Positions 8,141 through 17,265 are shown, counted from the stretch's first letter. The stretch is DNA of 64,000 nt from Herbaspirillum rhizosphaerae_A (GCF_046025915.1 NZ_JAQQFR010000009.1:62001-126000); one strand, 5' to 3'. The notes: a model not told the origin generated them from the letters alone. Made by a program: numbers and translations.

Positions 8141-9001
8141 ATGGAACTGAAGAGTCTGGTCGATCAGCCCAACAAGCTGCCCACTGTCCCCAAAGTCGTA
8201 CAGCAGCTCATTGAGAGCTTCAATTCGGAAGACATCTCCGCCACGGAGATCGCCCATCTCATCGCCAGCGATCCGGCCTTGAGCGCCAAATTATTGCGCC
8301 TGGCCAATTCCGCCTACTTCCATGTATCTCGCACCGTCGGCACTGTCGACGACGCACTGCGCATGCTCGGCTTCGTGATGGTGCGCAACCTGGTGCTGGG
8401 CAACGGCATGGTCGCCGCTTTCAAGAACACCAAGGGTATGGATTTGCAGCAGTTCTGGCGCTACAACCTCTACACCGCCTGCGCGAGTCGCTGGCTGGCG
8501 CACAAGGGTGGCGACAACGGCGATGCCGTATTCACACTGGGCATGATGCACGGTATCGGCCAGTTGCAGATGCATGCCGTCGCACCGGCAGAGATGGCGC
8601 CGCTGGACAAGCAATTGAATGTCCTCGATGCCGGTCGCGCCGCATTGGAAAAAGAAAAACTCAGCTTTCACTATGCTGAAGTCTCGGCCGAACTGGCGAA
8701 GATCTGGAATTTCCCGGAAAACCTGAGCACCGCCCTGCAAGACGTCCCTGATCCGCTTTCGCCAAGCACGTTCAGCAAATCCGCCGCCTGGGTTCACCTC
8801 GGTGCCTGGCGTGCCCGGGCCGAAGTACTGGAACTCAGCGATGACGAAATCGTAGCAAGTTACCCGACTGCGGTTGCCAAGAAACTGGGTGTCGATGCCA
8901 GCTGGATGCCGGCATTGGTGGCGCATGCCAAGGATCGGGCTGATCGTGCCATGCCGGCATTAAAGGAATTGACTGAAGGTTTGGACGCAATGTTGGAATA
9001 A
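8141..9001 (+). CDS. HDOD domain signalling protein
   Basis: This 286-residue protein is a stand-alone HDOD domain, a degenerate HD-type fold used in bacterial signalling. The typical start LPTVPKVVQQLIESFNSEDISATEIAHLIASDPALSAKLLRLANSAYF is present, followed by TVDDALRMLGFVMVRNLVLG and the GMMHGIGQLQMH segment that replaces the catalytic HD pair. No output domain or other effector is attached. HDOD proteins often act with c-di-GMP or chemotaxis-like pathways, but no partner is encoded next to it. The ATG at 8141 has an AAGGGG-type ribosome-binding site; in-frame starts further upstream (for example 8111) are less likely. It is probably monocistronic, divergent from the DUF3141 gene. Confidence 0.87.
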   Translation: MELKSLVDQPNKLPTVPKVVQQLIESFNSEDISATEIAHLIASDPALSAKLLRLANSAYFHVSRTVGTVDDALRMLGFVMVRNLVLGNGMVAAFKNTKGMDLQQFWRYNLYTACASRWLAHKGGDNGDAVFTLGMMHGIGQLQMHAVAPAEMAPLDKQLNVLDAGRAALEKEKLSFHYAEVSAELAKIWNFPENLSTALQDVPDPLSPSTFSKSAAWVHLGAWRARAEVLELSDDEIVASYPTAVAKKLGVDASWMPALVAHAKDRADRAMPALKELTEGLDAMLE

Positions 9002-9217
9002 TCCCAAACGGGCCCTTGCTGGTTCGATGGCGATGCCCCGTTTTGTGAAGGACTTCCTACCGGTCATTGCACGCTTTCCTACGCCCCGAGAACATAGCGT
9101 CATCACATACGTGTTACTGTATGTCGATAGCTGTCAGCATCACCGCATTCCCCGCTTTTGCAACACTGCAAATCTCTTACCCTTCCGACCGGCACAGTGT
9201 AGTTGCGATGTTCCGGC

Positions 9218-9958
9218 ATGTATCTGAACATCTCGTGTGAAGGGCTCTCGATTTATTCTTTCATCATTACCTGTGAACACGGGGGCAATCTTATTCCCGC
9301 GCCTTACGATGCCCTGTTTCGCGACGAGCGGGCTTTGCTTGACTCTCACCGTGGCTACGATGCGGGTGCGTTGCTGATGGCGCAAAAGCTGGCGACGGCC
9401 TTCGACGGTGCGCTTGTGACTGCCACTGTGAGCCGTTTGCTGGTCGACCTCAATCGTTCTATCGGTCATCCGCGTCTTTTTTCGACGACAACACGCCGTT
9501 TATCACCGGCGATACGTGAGGAAATTCTGGCGCACTACTATCGCCCTTATCGTACGAAGGTCGAAGCGCTGGTCAGGCAAGCCGTCTCTGCGGGGAAGCG
9601 CGTCATTCACATCTCTTCACACAGTTTTACGCCTGAACTGGACGGCAAAGTACGCAGCGCCGATGTTGGTTTGCTCTATCACCCCGGTCGGGATGGTGAA
9701 GTGAAACTGTGCGCACAGTGGCAATCGACGTTGGCCGCAGCCGCACCGGCACTGCGCGTGCGCCGTAATTATCCTTATGCAGGCAAAGGGGATGGTTTGA
9801 CTGCTTACTTGCGCACCCACTTCTCGCCGTCTGCGTATATCGGGATCGAGCTGGAGGTTAATCAGCATATCGTGCAGGCAGATGCGGCGCAGTGGACGGC
9901 GCTGGGCGCCTTGCTGCCGGATAGCTTGCGCACGGCATGTGCGCAGTATGCAAAATAA
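9218..9958 (+). CDS. N-formylglutamate amidohydrolase-family protein
   Basis: This is an approximately 246-residue member of the N-formylglutamate amidohydrolase (HutG2-like) family, zinc hydrolases that release formate from N-formyl-glutamate or related N-formyl or N-acyl amino acids. The family start TCEHGGN holds the first metal ligands, and LLDSHRGYDAGA, HISSHSFTPEL and IGIELEVNQ are further conserved blocks that hold likely zinc and catalytic residues. No histidine-utilisation genes are nearby, so the physiological substrate is open; uncharacterised family members often stand alone like this. The start is uncertain: 9218 (MYLNISCEG) or 9203, neither with a strong ribosome-binding site. 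Confidence 0.82.
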   Translation: MYLNISCEGLSIYSFIITCEHGGNLIPAPYDALFRDERALLDSHRGYDAGALLMAQKLATAFDGALVTATVSRLLVDLNRSIGHPRLFSTTTRRLSPAIREEILAHYYRPYRTKVEALVRQAVSAGKRVIHISSHSFTPELDGKVRSADVGLLYHPGRDGEVKLCAQWQSTLAAAAPALRVRRNYPYAGKGDGLTAYLRTHFSPSAYIGIELEVNQHIVQADAAQWTALGALLPDSLRTACAQYAK

Positions 9959-10080
9959 GTGTCCCATGCGTTTCCAGCCGCAGAATCTTTGCCTTCTTTC
10001 AGTTTTTCAACCTCAGCCGTTGTAGTTGCGCCCTGCGTTTTGCAGTCGCCTTTGCAATAGATTGAACACCGGAACCCGCC

Positions 10081-10887
10081 ATGAAAATCCATATCGGTTT
10101 TGAAATGATCTACGATTGCCCGAAGCCCACGCCCATGATCTTCAATCTGAATGTCCACTTCACGCGGGTATCGGATCTGGTGAGCCGCGACGATCTGATG
10201 TTCGATCCGCCGGTGCCGAGAACGGCTTACCGCGACAGCTTCGGCAATTGGTGTACGCGCATCGTCGCCCCGCAAGGTCGCATGCGCATCTCTGCCGATG
10301 CCATCGTCAACGACAGCGGCATTCCCGATGTGCTCTCGCCGCAGGCGCGGCAGCTCGCCGTACAAGACCTGCCGGAAGAGCCGTTGTTGTTCTTGCTGGG
10401 CAGCCGCTACTGCGAAACCGACCGCCTGTCGGAAACCGCCTGGCAGCTCTTTGAACATACGCCCACCGGCTGGGGACGGGTGCAGGCGATCTGCGACTAC
10501 GTCCATCAGCACATTACTTTCGGCTATGAAAACGCGCGCATGACGCGCACGGCACTGGAAGCGTTTCAGGAAAAAGTCGGCGTCTGCCGCGACTACGCCC
10601 ATCTGGCAGTCGCTTTTTGCCGCTGCATGAATATTCCGGCGCGCTATTGCACCGGCTATCTGGGCGATATCGGCACACCGCCGCCGCATGGCACGATGGA
10701 TTTTGCGGCGTGGTTTGAGGTCTTTCTGGACGGCAGCTGGCACACCTTTGACGCCCGCAACAATACGCCGCGCATCGGTAGAGTATTGATTGCCCGCGGC
10801 CGCGATGCCGCCGATGTGGCACTCAACAACACTTTCGGCCCTAATACCTTGAGCAAATTCAAGGTCTGGACGGATGAAATCACCTAG
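10081..10887 (+). CDS. Transglutaminase-like family protein
   Basis: This 268-residue protein has an N-terminal beta domain (about 1-100) and a transglutaminase/protease-like core. The nucleophile Cys lies in EKVGVCRDYAHLAVAFCR. Downstream come MDFAAWFEVFLDGSWHTFDAR, where the final Asp is kept but the position where classical members carry His reads Ala (DFAAWFE). A Ser or Ala at this place is, from memory, common in this bacterial subfamily, so the catalytic set may differ. The reaction is unknown; related proteins are thought to be cysteine proteases or amidases. It stands alone with a 120-base upstream gap. The ATG at 10081 follows a short purine-containing stretch. Confidence 0.82.
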   Translation: MKIHIGFEMIYDCPKPTPMIFNLNVHFTRVSDLVSRDDLMFDPPVPRTAYRDSFGNWCTRIVAPQGRMRISADAIVNDSGIPDVLSPQARQLAVQDLPEEPLLFLLGSRYCETDRLSETAWQLFEHTPTGWGRVQAICDYVHQHITFGYENARMTRTALEAFQEKVGVCRDYAHLAVAFCRCMNIPARYCTGYLGDIGTPPPHGTMDFAAWFEVFLDGSWHTFDARNNTPRIGRVLIARGRDAADVALNNTFGPNTLSKFKVWTDEIT

Positions 10888-11096
10888 GACTTGCTTGCTT
10901 TTTTGATAAAAACCTACCGATTAGTATTTATTAAGGAATCCCCCGATATTCTTTCTGTACGAGCGTGCCAAAATGAACTCATGAACACTCGGTAAGCGAA
11001 ACGCAATGTTCGGACCGTATTCCGTTGTCGGTGTGTTCATGGGCTCCCCACAAGGTGAGCCTCCATTGAGACCCAATCTTTGTGAAGGTGACGAGC

Positions 11097-11525
11097 ATGC
11101 AACAATCCGACATCCTGCTGGTGGACGACAGCTCGGAAGTGGCTGAACTGACCAAGTACGCGATTCTGCGTAAGAAACTCACCGAAAAGTGGGAATGGTT
11201 CAGCGATGCCGAGGATGCTTCCGATGTGCTGTTTCGCCATGAATACACGGCGCGGCGCGATCTGCACCCTTTCCTTATCCTGCTGGATCTGCATATGCCG
11301 CGCCTGAGCGGACATGATCTGCTGCGCATGTTGAAGGGCAACAAGGCGACGTCGCATATCCCGGTAGTGATGTTTTCCACCTCGACCGATCGCGAAGACA
11401 TCCGCAAGAGTTACGAACTGGGCGCCAACGGGTATCTGGTGAAGTCTACCGATGCGCGCACGCTGATGGATACGGTTACCGATGCGGTGTCGTATTGGAC
11501 GACCCGCAATCTACCTGTGCGCTAG
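11097..11525 (+). CDS. Single-domain response regulator (Rcp1-like)
   Basis: This 142-residue protein is only a CheY-like receiver domain. It has the acidic pair in LLVDDSS, the phospho-acceptor Asp in ILLDLHMPRLSGHD, the Thr/Ser switch in MFSTST and the conserved Lys in YLVKSTDA. The extended loop between strand 2 and strand 3 (EWFSDAEDASDVLFRHEYTARRDLHPFLI) matches the Rcp1/CphB-type receivers that pair with phytochrome-like or hybrid histidine kinases. No kinase is adjacent, so its partner must be elsewhere. The ATG at 11097 is chosen for its GAAGGTGA ribosome-binding site; the GTG at 11082 lies within that leader. A strong hairpin follows the stop. Confidence 0.88.
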   Translation: MQQSDILLVDDSSEVAELTKYAILRKKLTEKWEWFSDAEDASDVLFRHEYTARRDLHPFLILLDLHMPRLSGHDLLRMLKGNKATSHIPVVMFSTSTDREDIRKSYELGANGYLVKSTDARTLMDTVTDAVSYWTTRNLPVR

Positions 11526-11558
11526 ATGAAAACGTTCTCATGAGAATCGACTGCGCAA

Positions 11559-11600
11559 GCAAAAAGAGCCGCTCAACCAAGTTGATGCGGCTCTTTTTGC
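11559..11600. terminator. Bidirectional intrinsic terminator
   Basis: GCAAAAAGAGCCGC (11559-11572) pairs exactly with GCGGCTCTTTTTGC (11587-11600) across a 14-base loop. The GC stem is flanked by A and T tracts, so it can serve both the response regulator and the convergent PepSY gene. Confidence 0.9.
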
Positions 11601-11617
11601 TTCAGCTTGCAGTGTGT

Positions 11618-12922
11618 TTATGACAATGAAGCGCTTTCCCTGCCCTCCACGCCGTTACCAGTCTTGGCGGCAGCCGGTTTGATGCCGGATGTATTGCTTC
11701 CCGAAGCCTCTTCCAGCTCTTTTGCCTTGATCTTCTGGCGTACGCGCGCCTGGCGTTTGCGGAACCAGATGATCACGCCTGTGACGCTGAGCATGGCAAC
11801 CAGCGCACCCATGAAGGAGATGAAGATGCGACCCGGCAGGCCCAGAATACGGCCGGAATGCAATGGGAATTGCGCCTGGATAAACAGATCGCCTGCACTG
11901 CCGGTGCCCGGGACGCGCGCGCCTTCCGGCTTGCCCGTAGCAGAATCAAAATAGAGCCAGGCATTACCCAAACCAACGTCGCCGTGATCATTGCCGGGGA
12001 CGAAGAAGCCGACGCCATACAGGCCAAACATCGATGAATAGAATACGCCGCCGGCCGGCACGTCAAAGCCGCGGCGCCGTCCTTCTTCGGTGGCCAGTTG
12101 AACAACGCGCTCACGCGTGATCTTCGGCTCCACGACCTTCTCCGGTGCGACCGGGGTACGTGTGTCGAATGCGGTCGGCGTGACGGTGGAGAACACTTTG
12201 ATGATCGGCTGCATGACCTGCAGGTTGAGATTCATTGAGACTGAGGTCACTGCCAGTACCAGCAGCAAGCCCCACACCCAGACGCCGCCGGAACGATGCA
12301 GGTCGAAGTTGAGCTTGTGGCCACCGTCTTTCCAGCGGAAAGCGAAAGATTTGCGCCAGCTCTTCCAGTTAGGGAAAGACAGCCACAGTGCGATAAAGCA
12401 ATCCAGTGCCCAGACGATACCGATGATGCCCATGAGCCAGATACCGGTTTCGATGCCGCCGACGTCGGGCAGGTGCATGGTGTAGTGCAGTTTGTAGAGA
12501 AAAGGCAGCAGGTTCTCGCGGCTGACCGAGATGGCGCCCCACATGCGACGCCCCTGGATCTCGGCGGTAATCGGATCAACAGCGATCTGGTTGTAATCGA
12601 GCGTGTACGGCTTGCCCGTTGCGGGATCAAGACGTGGCTCGATCATCATGGGGATGGTATGGCCGGGTTCACTCTCGGTCAGGACATAGGTAACGCGCAG
12701 CTTAGGTTCTTTTGCTTCGACAATATTGGCCAGTTCGAGGCCCGGCTTTGGGGTGCCGACAATGCCTTGCTCTGCACTATTGGCATGAAACAGCGTCGGA
12801 TTGAGCATCGCGTCAAGTTCATGATCCCAGGAAATGATCGCGCCGGTAGCGCCTGAAATGAACAGGAACACCGCGACGCCAAGGCCGAACCAACGATGTA
12901 AAAGGACAAGAACTGCACGCAT
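11618..12922 (-). CDS. PepSY-associated TM protein (PiuB/ferrisiderophore reductase-like)
   Basis: This 434-residue inner-membrane protein belongs to the PepSY_TM family. The first helix (LLHRWFGLGVAVFLFISGATGAIISWDHELD) carries the conserved HRW motif. Further helices include IWLMGIIGIVWALDCFIALWLSF, the HRSGGVWVWGLLLVLAVTSVSMNL segment and the C-terminal FPLHSGRILGLPGRIFISFMGALVAMLSVTGVIIWFRKR, whose spaced histidines suggest heme or electron transfer. Family members near TonB receptors are thought to reduce ferric siderophores or ferric iron. It lies downstream of the receptor gene in the same direction, but a strong terminator lies between them, so it may have its own promoter or depend on partial readthrough. 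Confidence 0.87.
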   Translation of the reverse strand: MRAVLVLLHRWFGLGVAVFLFISGATGAIISWDHELDAMLNPTLFHANSAEQGIVGTPKPGLELANIVEAKEPKLRVTYVLTESEPGHTIPMMIEPRLDPATGKPYTLDYNQIAVDPITAEIQGRRMWGAISVSRENLLPFLYKLHYTMHLPDVGGIETGIWLMGIIGIVWALDCFIALWLSFPNWKSWRKSFAFRWKDGGHKLNFDLHRSGGVWVWGLLLVLAVTSVSMNLNLQVMQPIIKVFSTVTPTAFDTRTPVAPEKVVEPKITRERVVQLATEEGRRRGFDVPAGGVFYSSMFGLYGVGFFVPGNDHGDVGLGNAWLYFDSATGKPEGARVPGTGSAGDLFIQAQFPLHSGRILGLPGRIFISFMGALVAMLSVTGVIIWFRKRQARVRQKIKAKELEEASGSNTSGIKPAAAKTGNGVEGRESASLS

Positions 12923-12933
12923 AAAGTCACTTC

Positions 12934-12979
12934 AAAAAAAACGCCAAGGCGGTCTTGTCCGAGTTGGGACAAGACCGCC
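12934..12979 (-). terminator. Strong intrinsic terminator after the TonB receptor
   Basis: A perfect 13-bp stem (12948-12960 with 12967-12979, GGCGGTCTTGTCC) and a six-base loop are followed on the minus strand by TTGGCG and then eight T residues (12941-12934). It ends the receptor transcript just before the PepSY gene. Confidence 0.92.
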
Positions 12980-13035
12980 GGCAGGTTCAGCTCATGTCGA
13001 GCTATTCAGACCAACTCAGACCGGATGCAAAGCAA

Positions 13036-15462
13036 TCAGAAATCCACTTTGGCACTCAGACTGAAGGTGCGTGGATCGCCAGGTTTGATCCAGTTTTCAT
13101 ACTGGTATTCCCAGTAATGCTTGTCCGTCAGATTGTTGATCGCCGCGCGGAAAGTCGTATCGTATTTTCCGATGCGGGTCGTGTAATTGGCGCCCACATT
13201 AAACAGCGTATAGCCGGCCAATTTAATATCGTTGGCGGCGCGCAGCATGGTTGTACCGGTGTACTTGGTATCTGCCGAGAGCTTCAGGCCACTCAGCTGA
13301 GGCACCTGGTACGTCACCTGACCGGCGGCGACAAAGTCAGGCGCACCGGCAACACGGTTGCCATTATAAGTGAGTCCTTTGCTGTATTTGGTATCGAGAA
13401 ACATCAGATTGCTCGATACCTGCCAGTCGTGTCCCAGCTTGGTCGCCGCCCCCAATTCCAACCCTTGATAGGTGGACCGGCCGTCTTGTACCAGTGCCTG
13501 GGTCGTCGTATTGGTGTATTCCGACGCGCGCTCGATGCGGAACAAGGCCGCCGTGGCGCTCCAGCGCTGTTGATCGGTTTTGACGCCGAACTCGTATTGC
13601 TTGCTGGTCAGCGGATTGAGCGTGGTGCCGTAGTTGGAGTTGGTGATAGTCGGTGCGCCGCCCTGCTCCAGCGATTCAACGTAGCTGGTGTAGATCGTCG
13701 TACCCGGCTCCGGTTTGAACATCAGCGCCACGGTCGGCGTGATCACGCCGTCTTTCTTGTACTGCGCGGTGCGTGTGCCGAGGGCACTGTAGCTGTTTTG
13801 CTCGAAGTTGGTATAACGGGCGCCGGCCAGCAGCGACCATTGATCGGAGAACTTCAGCGTGTCGCTGGCAAACAGCGCCTGCTGCGTGATATCGCCCGCG
13901 TGATACGTGTTCAGGTAGGTTGCGCTGTAATAGTTGTTCGGATTTTGCTGATACAGATTACCGCTGCCCAGCGATTGATAGAAGCTCGCGACGCTGTAGT
14001 CGTTGACCTGCTTTTGCCAGGAAGCGCCGAACACCAGTTGATGATCAATGAAACCGGTTTTCGCCTTGCCCTCAACCATGGCTTGCCATTGGTCGAAGGT
14101 ATGGCCTTCACGCGTATCCGAGCGATAGTCGTTAGCGTAGTCGCCGGCCAGATTGCTCAGGTACAGCGAGGATTCGTTGCGGCTGCGCTTGGAAGTGCTG
14201 TGGCTGTAGTAGACGCTGGCCTTCCAGTCCGGATTGATCACGTAGTTCAACCCGGTGGAAACCATCTGGAAGTTGGTGTTCAGATGCTGACCTTGCCCCA
14301 GCAACTTCTGGTCGTCGCTGCTGGGTACGCGCGGCAATTGCGACAGCGTGTAGCTACCAGCATAGATAGACGGCGTCTGGTTCTCAGAATTGCGGTTCTG
14401 GTAGAAGGCCTGAAAATCCCAGATCAGATCGCGCGTCAGGCGCGCATCCAGCGCCAGCGAAACGGAATCGCGCGTGATGTGACCGTCGTTGAAGGTCTGG
14501 CCCTGCTCGTGTGTCGCGTTCAGACGATAGCCAAACATCTTGTCGTTGCCGAAACGTCCGCCCAGATCAACGTGCTCGCTCCAGATGTTGTTGGACTTGT
14601 AGCCGACTTCGATGCTGCGCACTGGTTCTTCAGTCGGGCGTTTGGTGACGTAATTGATCAGGCCGCCTGGCGAGCCGAAGCCGTACATGTAGCCGGAAGA
14701 TCCCTTCAGCAACTCGATTTGCTCGAAATGCTCGTAGGGCAAGGTGATGGCGTAGGTCAGAAAAGGCTTGCCGTCGATACGGTACGCATTCTGCCAATCC
14801 AGCGCCAGGCCGCGCACGGTGACGTAGCTGGCCCAACTGCTATAGCCGCCGCTGTTATCGGTGACCGAGGCGTCGAGGGCAAAGACGTCGCCCAGCTTGG
14901 TCACCTGGCGCTCGGCCAGATCTTCGGACTTGATCACCGCCATCGAAAACGGCGTATCCAGTTGCGAACGGGTGCCGAGCGCCCCACTGGTGACGCGTTC
15001 ATTCAAGTGCAGCGTGTTGTCGGCGGCTGCCGTGACGCTTACTGCGGGCAAGGTGCTTGCACTGCTACGGCTGTCCTGCTGGATGGGCGCGACGAGCACA
15101 TACCCGACGTCAGTCTTGCGCATGTCGAATCCCGTATCGCGCAACAACACGCGAAAGCCATCGTCCACGCTGTAAGTACCTTGCAGTCCTTGCGTGCGCT
15201 TGCCCTGCACTTTGTTCGCATCGATCGCGATGGAAATACCCGATTGCTGGGCATAACGGTTCAGTGCCTCGCCCAGCGGGCCGGCGGGAATATCGTAAGA
15301 GACCGTCTGCGCGGCTACCTGTGCATAGGCTTGGCTGCCGATGCTGCTCATCAAGGCGGCGGACAGCGCCAGCCGGACGGCAAATGCCAGTGGCTTCAAA
15401 TTCAGTCTGGAGGTAGATGCAGATGCGGTCGAAGCGGAATGCGTGAAACGTCGGGACTGCAT
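13036..15462 (-). CDS. TonB-dependent siderophore receptor with signalling (STN) domain
   Basis: This approximately 808-residue outer-membrane transporter is of the FpvA/FoxA/FecA signalling type. After an extended signal peptide (LKPLAFAVRLALSAALMSSIGSQAYAQ) comes an STN domain (VSYDIPAGPLGEALNRYAQQSGISIAID ... GTYSVDDGFRVLLRDTGF), which talks to FecR in the periplasm. A plug domain follows (TPFSMAVIKSEDLAERQVTKLGDVF ... LKGSSGYMYGFGSPGGLINYVTKRP), then a long beta-barrel ending in FSLSAKVDF with a terminal Phe. The end of each barrel strand looks intact. The substrate is probably a ferric siderophore, and sequence alone does not tell which. The start is 15462 or 15489. It is third in a fecI-fecR-receptor unit. 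Confidence 0.93.
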   Translation of the reverse strand: MQSRRFTHSASTASASTSRLNLKPLAFAVRLALSAALMSSIGSQAYAQVAAQTVSYDIPAGPLGEALNRYAQQSGISIAIDANKVQGKRTQGLQGTYSVDDGFRVLLRDTGFDMRKTDVGYVLVAPIQQDSRSSASTLPAVSVTAAADNTLHLNERVTSGALGTRSQLDTPFSMAVIKSEDLAERQVTKLGDVFALDASVTDNSGGYSSWASYVTVRGLALDWQNAYRIDGKPFLTYAITLPYEHFEQIELLKGSSGYMYGFGSPGGLINYVTKRPTEEPVRSIEVGYKSNNIWSEHVDLGGRFGNDKMFGYRLNATHEQGQTFNDGHITRDSVSLALDARLTRDLIWDFQAFYQNRNSENQTPSIYAGSYTLSQLPRVPSSDDQKLLGQGQHLNTNFQMVSTGLNYVINPDWKASVYYSHSTSKRSRNESSLYLSNLAGDYANDYRSDTREGHTFDQWQAMVEGKAKTGFIDHQLVFGASWQKQVNDYSVASFYQSLGSGNLYQQNPNNYYSATYLNTYHAGDITQQALFASDTLKFSDQWSLLAGARYTNFEQNSYSALGTRTAQYKKDGVITPTVALMFKPEPGTTIYTSYVESLEQGGAPTITNSNYGTTLNPLTSKQYEFGVKTDQQRWSATAALFRIERASEYTNTTTQALVQDGRSTYQGLELGAATKLGHDWQVSSNLMFLDTKYSKGLTYNGNRVAGAPDFVAAGQVTYQVPQLSGLKLSADTKYTGTTMLRAANDIKLAGYTLFNVGANYTTRIGKYDTTFRAAINNLTDKHYWEYQYENWIKPGDPRTFSLSAKVDF

Positions 15463-15576
15463 GATGGAGACTCTCTTTTCGTTGGTCATACTCCCTTGAC
15501 GCACGACAAACAAAAAGCGGAACCGGTTTCTGAAAATATTTTTGCCGCATGGAGTGCTTCCTGGCCTTGGCGCAGA

Positions 15577-16719
15577 TCAAGGCTGCACCGCTGTATGTGT
15601 TGCATCCACCCGCACCAGATACGGCGACAGCATGCGGATGCGCAACGCCGGAAAGCTGTTGCCGAGCAATTGCAAGGCACGCCCGGTGTCATCCAGCGGC
15701 AAAACAGCCGAAACCTTGATGCCTTCCAGGGCGGCGCGGTCGTAGCTGATCGCGCCAGGTCGATATCGATCCAAAGCGTCGAGGACGTCCGGGAGACTTT
15801 GCCCCTGCACCACCAACTGATGGAATTTCCAGGCGTCGGCGACGCTGCGGGCATCGATCTGTTCGATAGTGCCGATGCCTTCAGCAGTCATTCGTATGCG
15901 CTGGCCGGCGCTGACGATCGTCGGTTCCTCTTCTGCGGCATGCTTCGCCGAACGGACTTCCACGCGCGACTCCAGCATGCTCAGGATTGTTGCATCGGCC
16001 TCACGGCTGACGACAAAGCGCGTGCCAAGCGCGCGGATGCTGCCTTGATCTGTTTCCACGACAAACGGCCTGCCCGGATCTTTGGCGACATCGATCAGGA
16101 TTTCACCTTGTACCAATTCCAGAGCGCGTCGTTTGGCGTCGTAGTGCAGATTCACCGCACTGGCACTGTTGAGTGTGATACGCGTACCGTCTTCGAGGAC
16201 GCGGGTCTCCCACTTGCCGGTGGCGCTGCGCATGTCAGCCATCAGGTAATGGGGTGGATATATCTTGGTAACGACCCAAGCCGGAACCGAGACGCAAAGT
16301 GCAAAGAACAATGCTGACGTAACGCGTTTGGCGCGGCTGCGGCGCGTTCCAGTTGTACATTGGACGTCTTTTTGAGTACGGCTGGCGAAAACAGCATTCA
16401 GCGCCGCACGTGCAGGCCGCGCTTTGCTGTTGCTGTTGTTGCCGCCGTCATTGCCGTTGCCACGCATATGCCGGACTTTACCGATGAAGTCCAGCAGCCG
16501 TTCCGCCATGGCGGCGTGGCGTGCATCGGCTTTCTTCCAAACCTCAAAGCCGCGCTGTGCGGCTTCGCGCTCACCGGCATCATCTGCACTCAGTTGGACG
16601 ATCCATTGCGCGGCTTGCTCGGTGATGCTGTCCGTGCTTGCGGAAGAAGAATCCGGCGCATGCGTTGCGCACGCAGTTCCTGCAGCAGAATGCAGCGTCA
16701 TGGTTGTGCCAACTGACAT
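15577..16719 (-). CDS. fecR: FecR-type sigma regulator (anti-sigma/activator)
   Basis: This 380-residue inner-membrane regulator carries signals from the receptor to the ECF sigma factor. An N-terminal cytoplasmic FecR_N-like domain (AAQWIVQLSADDAGEREAAQRGFEVWKKADARHAAMAERL) comes first, then a Gly/Asn linker, one transmembrane helix (SALFFALCVSVPAWVVTKIY) and the periplasmic FecR domain (VLEDGTRITLNSASAVNLHYDAKRR ... LVQGEILIDVAKDPGRPFVVETDQGSIRALGTRFVV). The C-terminal STN-like part (GQSLPDVLDALDRYRPGAISYD) should contact the receptor. It overlaps the sigma gene by 22 bases, so the two are translationally coupled. The N-terminus may start a few residues later (Met7). Confidence 0.92.
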   Translation of the reverse strand: MSVGTTMTLHSAAGTACATHAPDSSSASTDSITEQAAQWIVQLSADDAGEREAAQRGFEVWKKADARHAAMAERLLDFIGKVRHMRGNGNDGGNNSNSKARPARAALNAVFASRTQKDVQCTTGTRRSRAKRVTSALFFALCVSVPAWVVTKIYPPHYLMADMRSATGKWETRVLEDGTRITLNSASAVNLHYDAKRRALELVQGEILIDVAKDPGRPFVVETDQGSIRALGTRFVVSREADATILSMLESRVEVRSAKHAAEEEPTIVSAGQRIRMTAEGIGTIEQIDARSVADAWKFHQLVVQGQSLPDVLDALDRYRPGAISYDRAALEGIKVSAVLPLDDTGRALQLLGNSFPALRIRMLSPYLVRVDATHTAVQP

Positions 16720-17189
16720 TTGACCAGCGCCTGGACCAGATACTTCTGCACCATGCGGGTGGACACACCCAATTGCGCCGCGACTTCTGCATGCGTCTGA
16801 CCGTCAAGGTAGTGCAGCAGGAAAGCATTGCGCGCATTATCGGACACCTTCAGCAACGCGTTACTGATCTGCTCCAACGCTTCCACTGCCAGCAGAATTT
16901 CTTCCGGATCGGGATAGCTGGTGATGGTCTCCGCAGCCAAGGCGAGTTCAGAGAGATAGGCTTGTTCGATCAATTGCCGGCGCGCGCGATCCAGCATCAG
17001 GCGTTTTGCCGTGGTGGTGAGATAGGCGCGCGGTTCTTGCATACCGATCAAGGCATCGCGCGATGCGATGATCCGCAAAAAAGTGTCCTGCGTCACATCC
17101 GCCGCATTGTGCGCGCAGCCCAGCTTTTTGCGCAGCCAGCCATACAACCAGCCATGATGGCTGCTGTAGAGGTTGTGCATAGTATGCAT
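16698..17189 (-). CDS. fecI: FecI-type ECF sigma factor
   Basis: This is an ECF sigma factor of about 163 residues for iron-uptake genes. Region 2 reads LYSSHHGWLYGWLRKKLGCAHNAADVTQDTFLRII, with the DVTQDTF core-binding element. Region 4 reads LEQISNALLKVSDNARNAFLLHYLDGQTHAEVAAQLGVSTRMVQKYLVQALVKC, a normal helix-turn-helix. The frame stays open up to a TTG at 17243, but that start would lie beside the Fur-like box, so the ATG at 17189 (or 17180) is more likely and gives the usual family length. It is first in the fecI-fecR-receptor unit. Iron repression is likely from the Fur-like site just upstream. Confidence 0.9.
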   Translation of the reverse strand: MHTMHNLYSSHHGWLYGWLRKKLGCAHNAADVTQDTFLRIIASRDALIGMQEPRAYLTTTAKRLMLDRARRQLIEQAYLSELALAAETITSYPDPEEILLAVEALEQISNALLKVSDNARNAFLLHYLDGQTHAEVAAQLGVSTRMVQKYLVQALVKCQLAQP

Positions 17190-17246
17190 ATCGTGCTGAA
17201 GCGCGGATTGGGCCACGTTGGCGACTTTAAATAACAAAGACAATCA

Positions 17247-17265
17247 AATAATAATGCTTATCATT
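17247..17265 (-). promoter_or_regulatory. Fur-like box for fecI
   Basis: On the minus strand the site reads AATGATAAGCATTATTATT. Its first 13 bases match the core AATGATAATCATT of the Fur consensus at 12 positions. Its place just upstream of fecI fits iron repression. Confidence 0.75.

Noticed and set aside
12955..16317. A 1120-codon open frame on the plus strand
   Set aside because: It is antisense to the TonB receptor and fecR, which have clear domains; the frame is a by-product of their codon composition.
17190..17243. Longer fecI start at TTG 17243
   Set aside because: The extra residues are not family-like and the start lies beside the Fur-like box, leaving no room for the promoter; ATG 17189 gives the usual FecI length.
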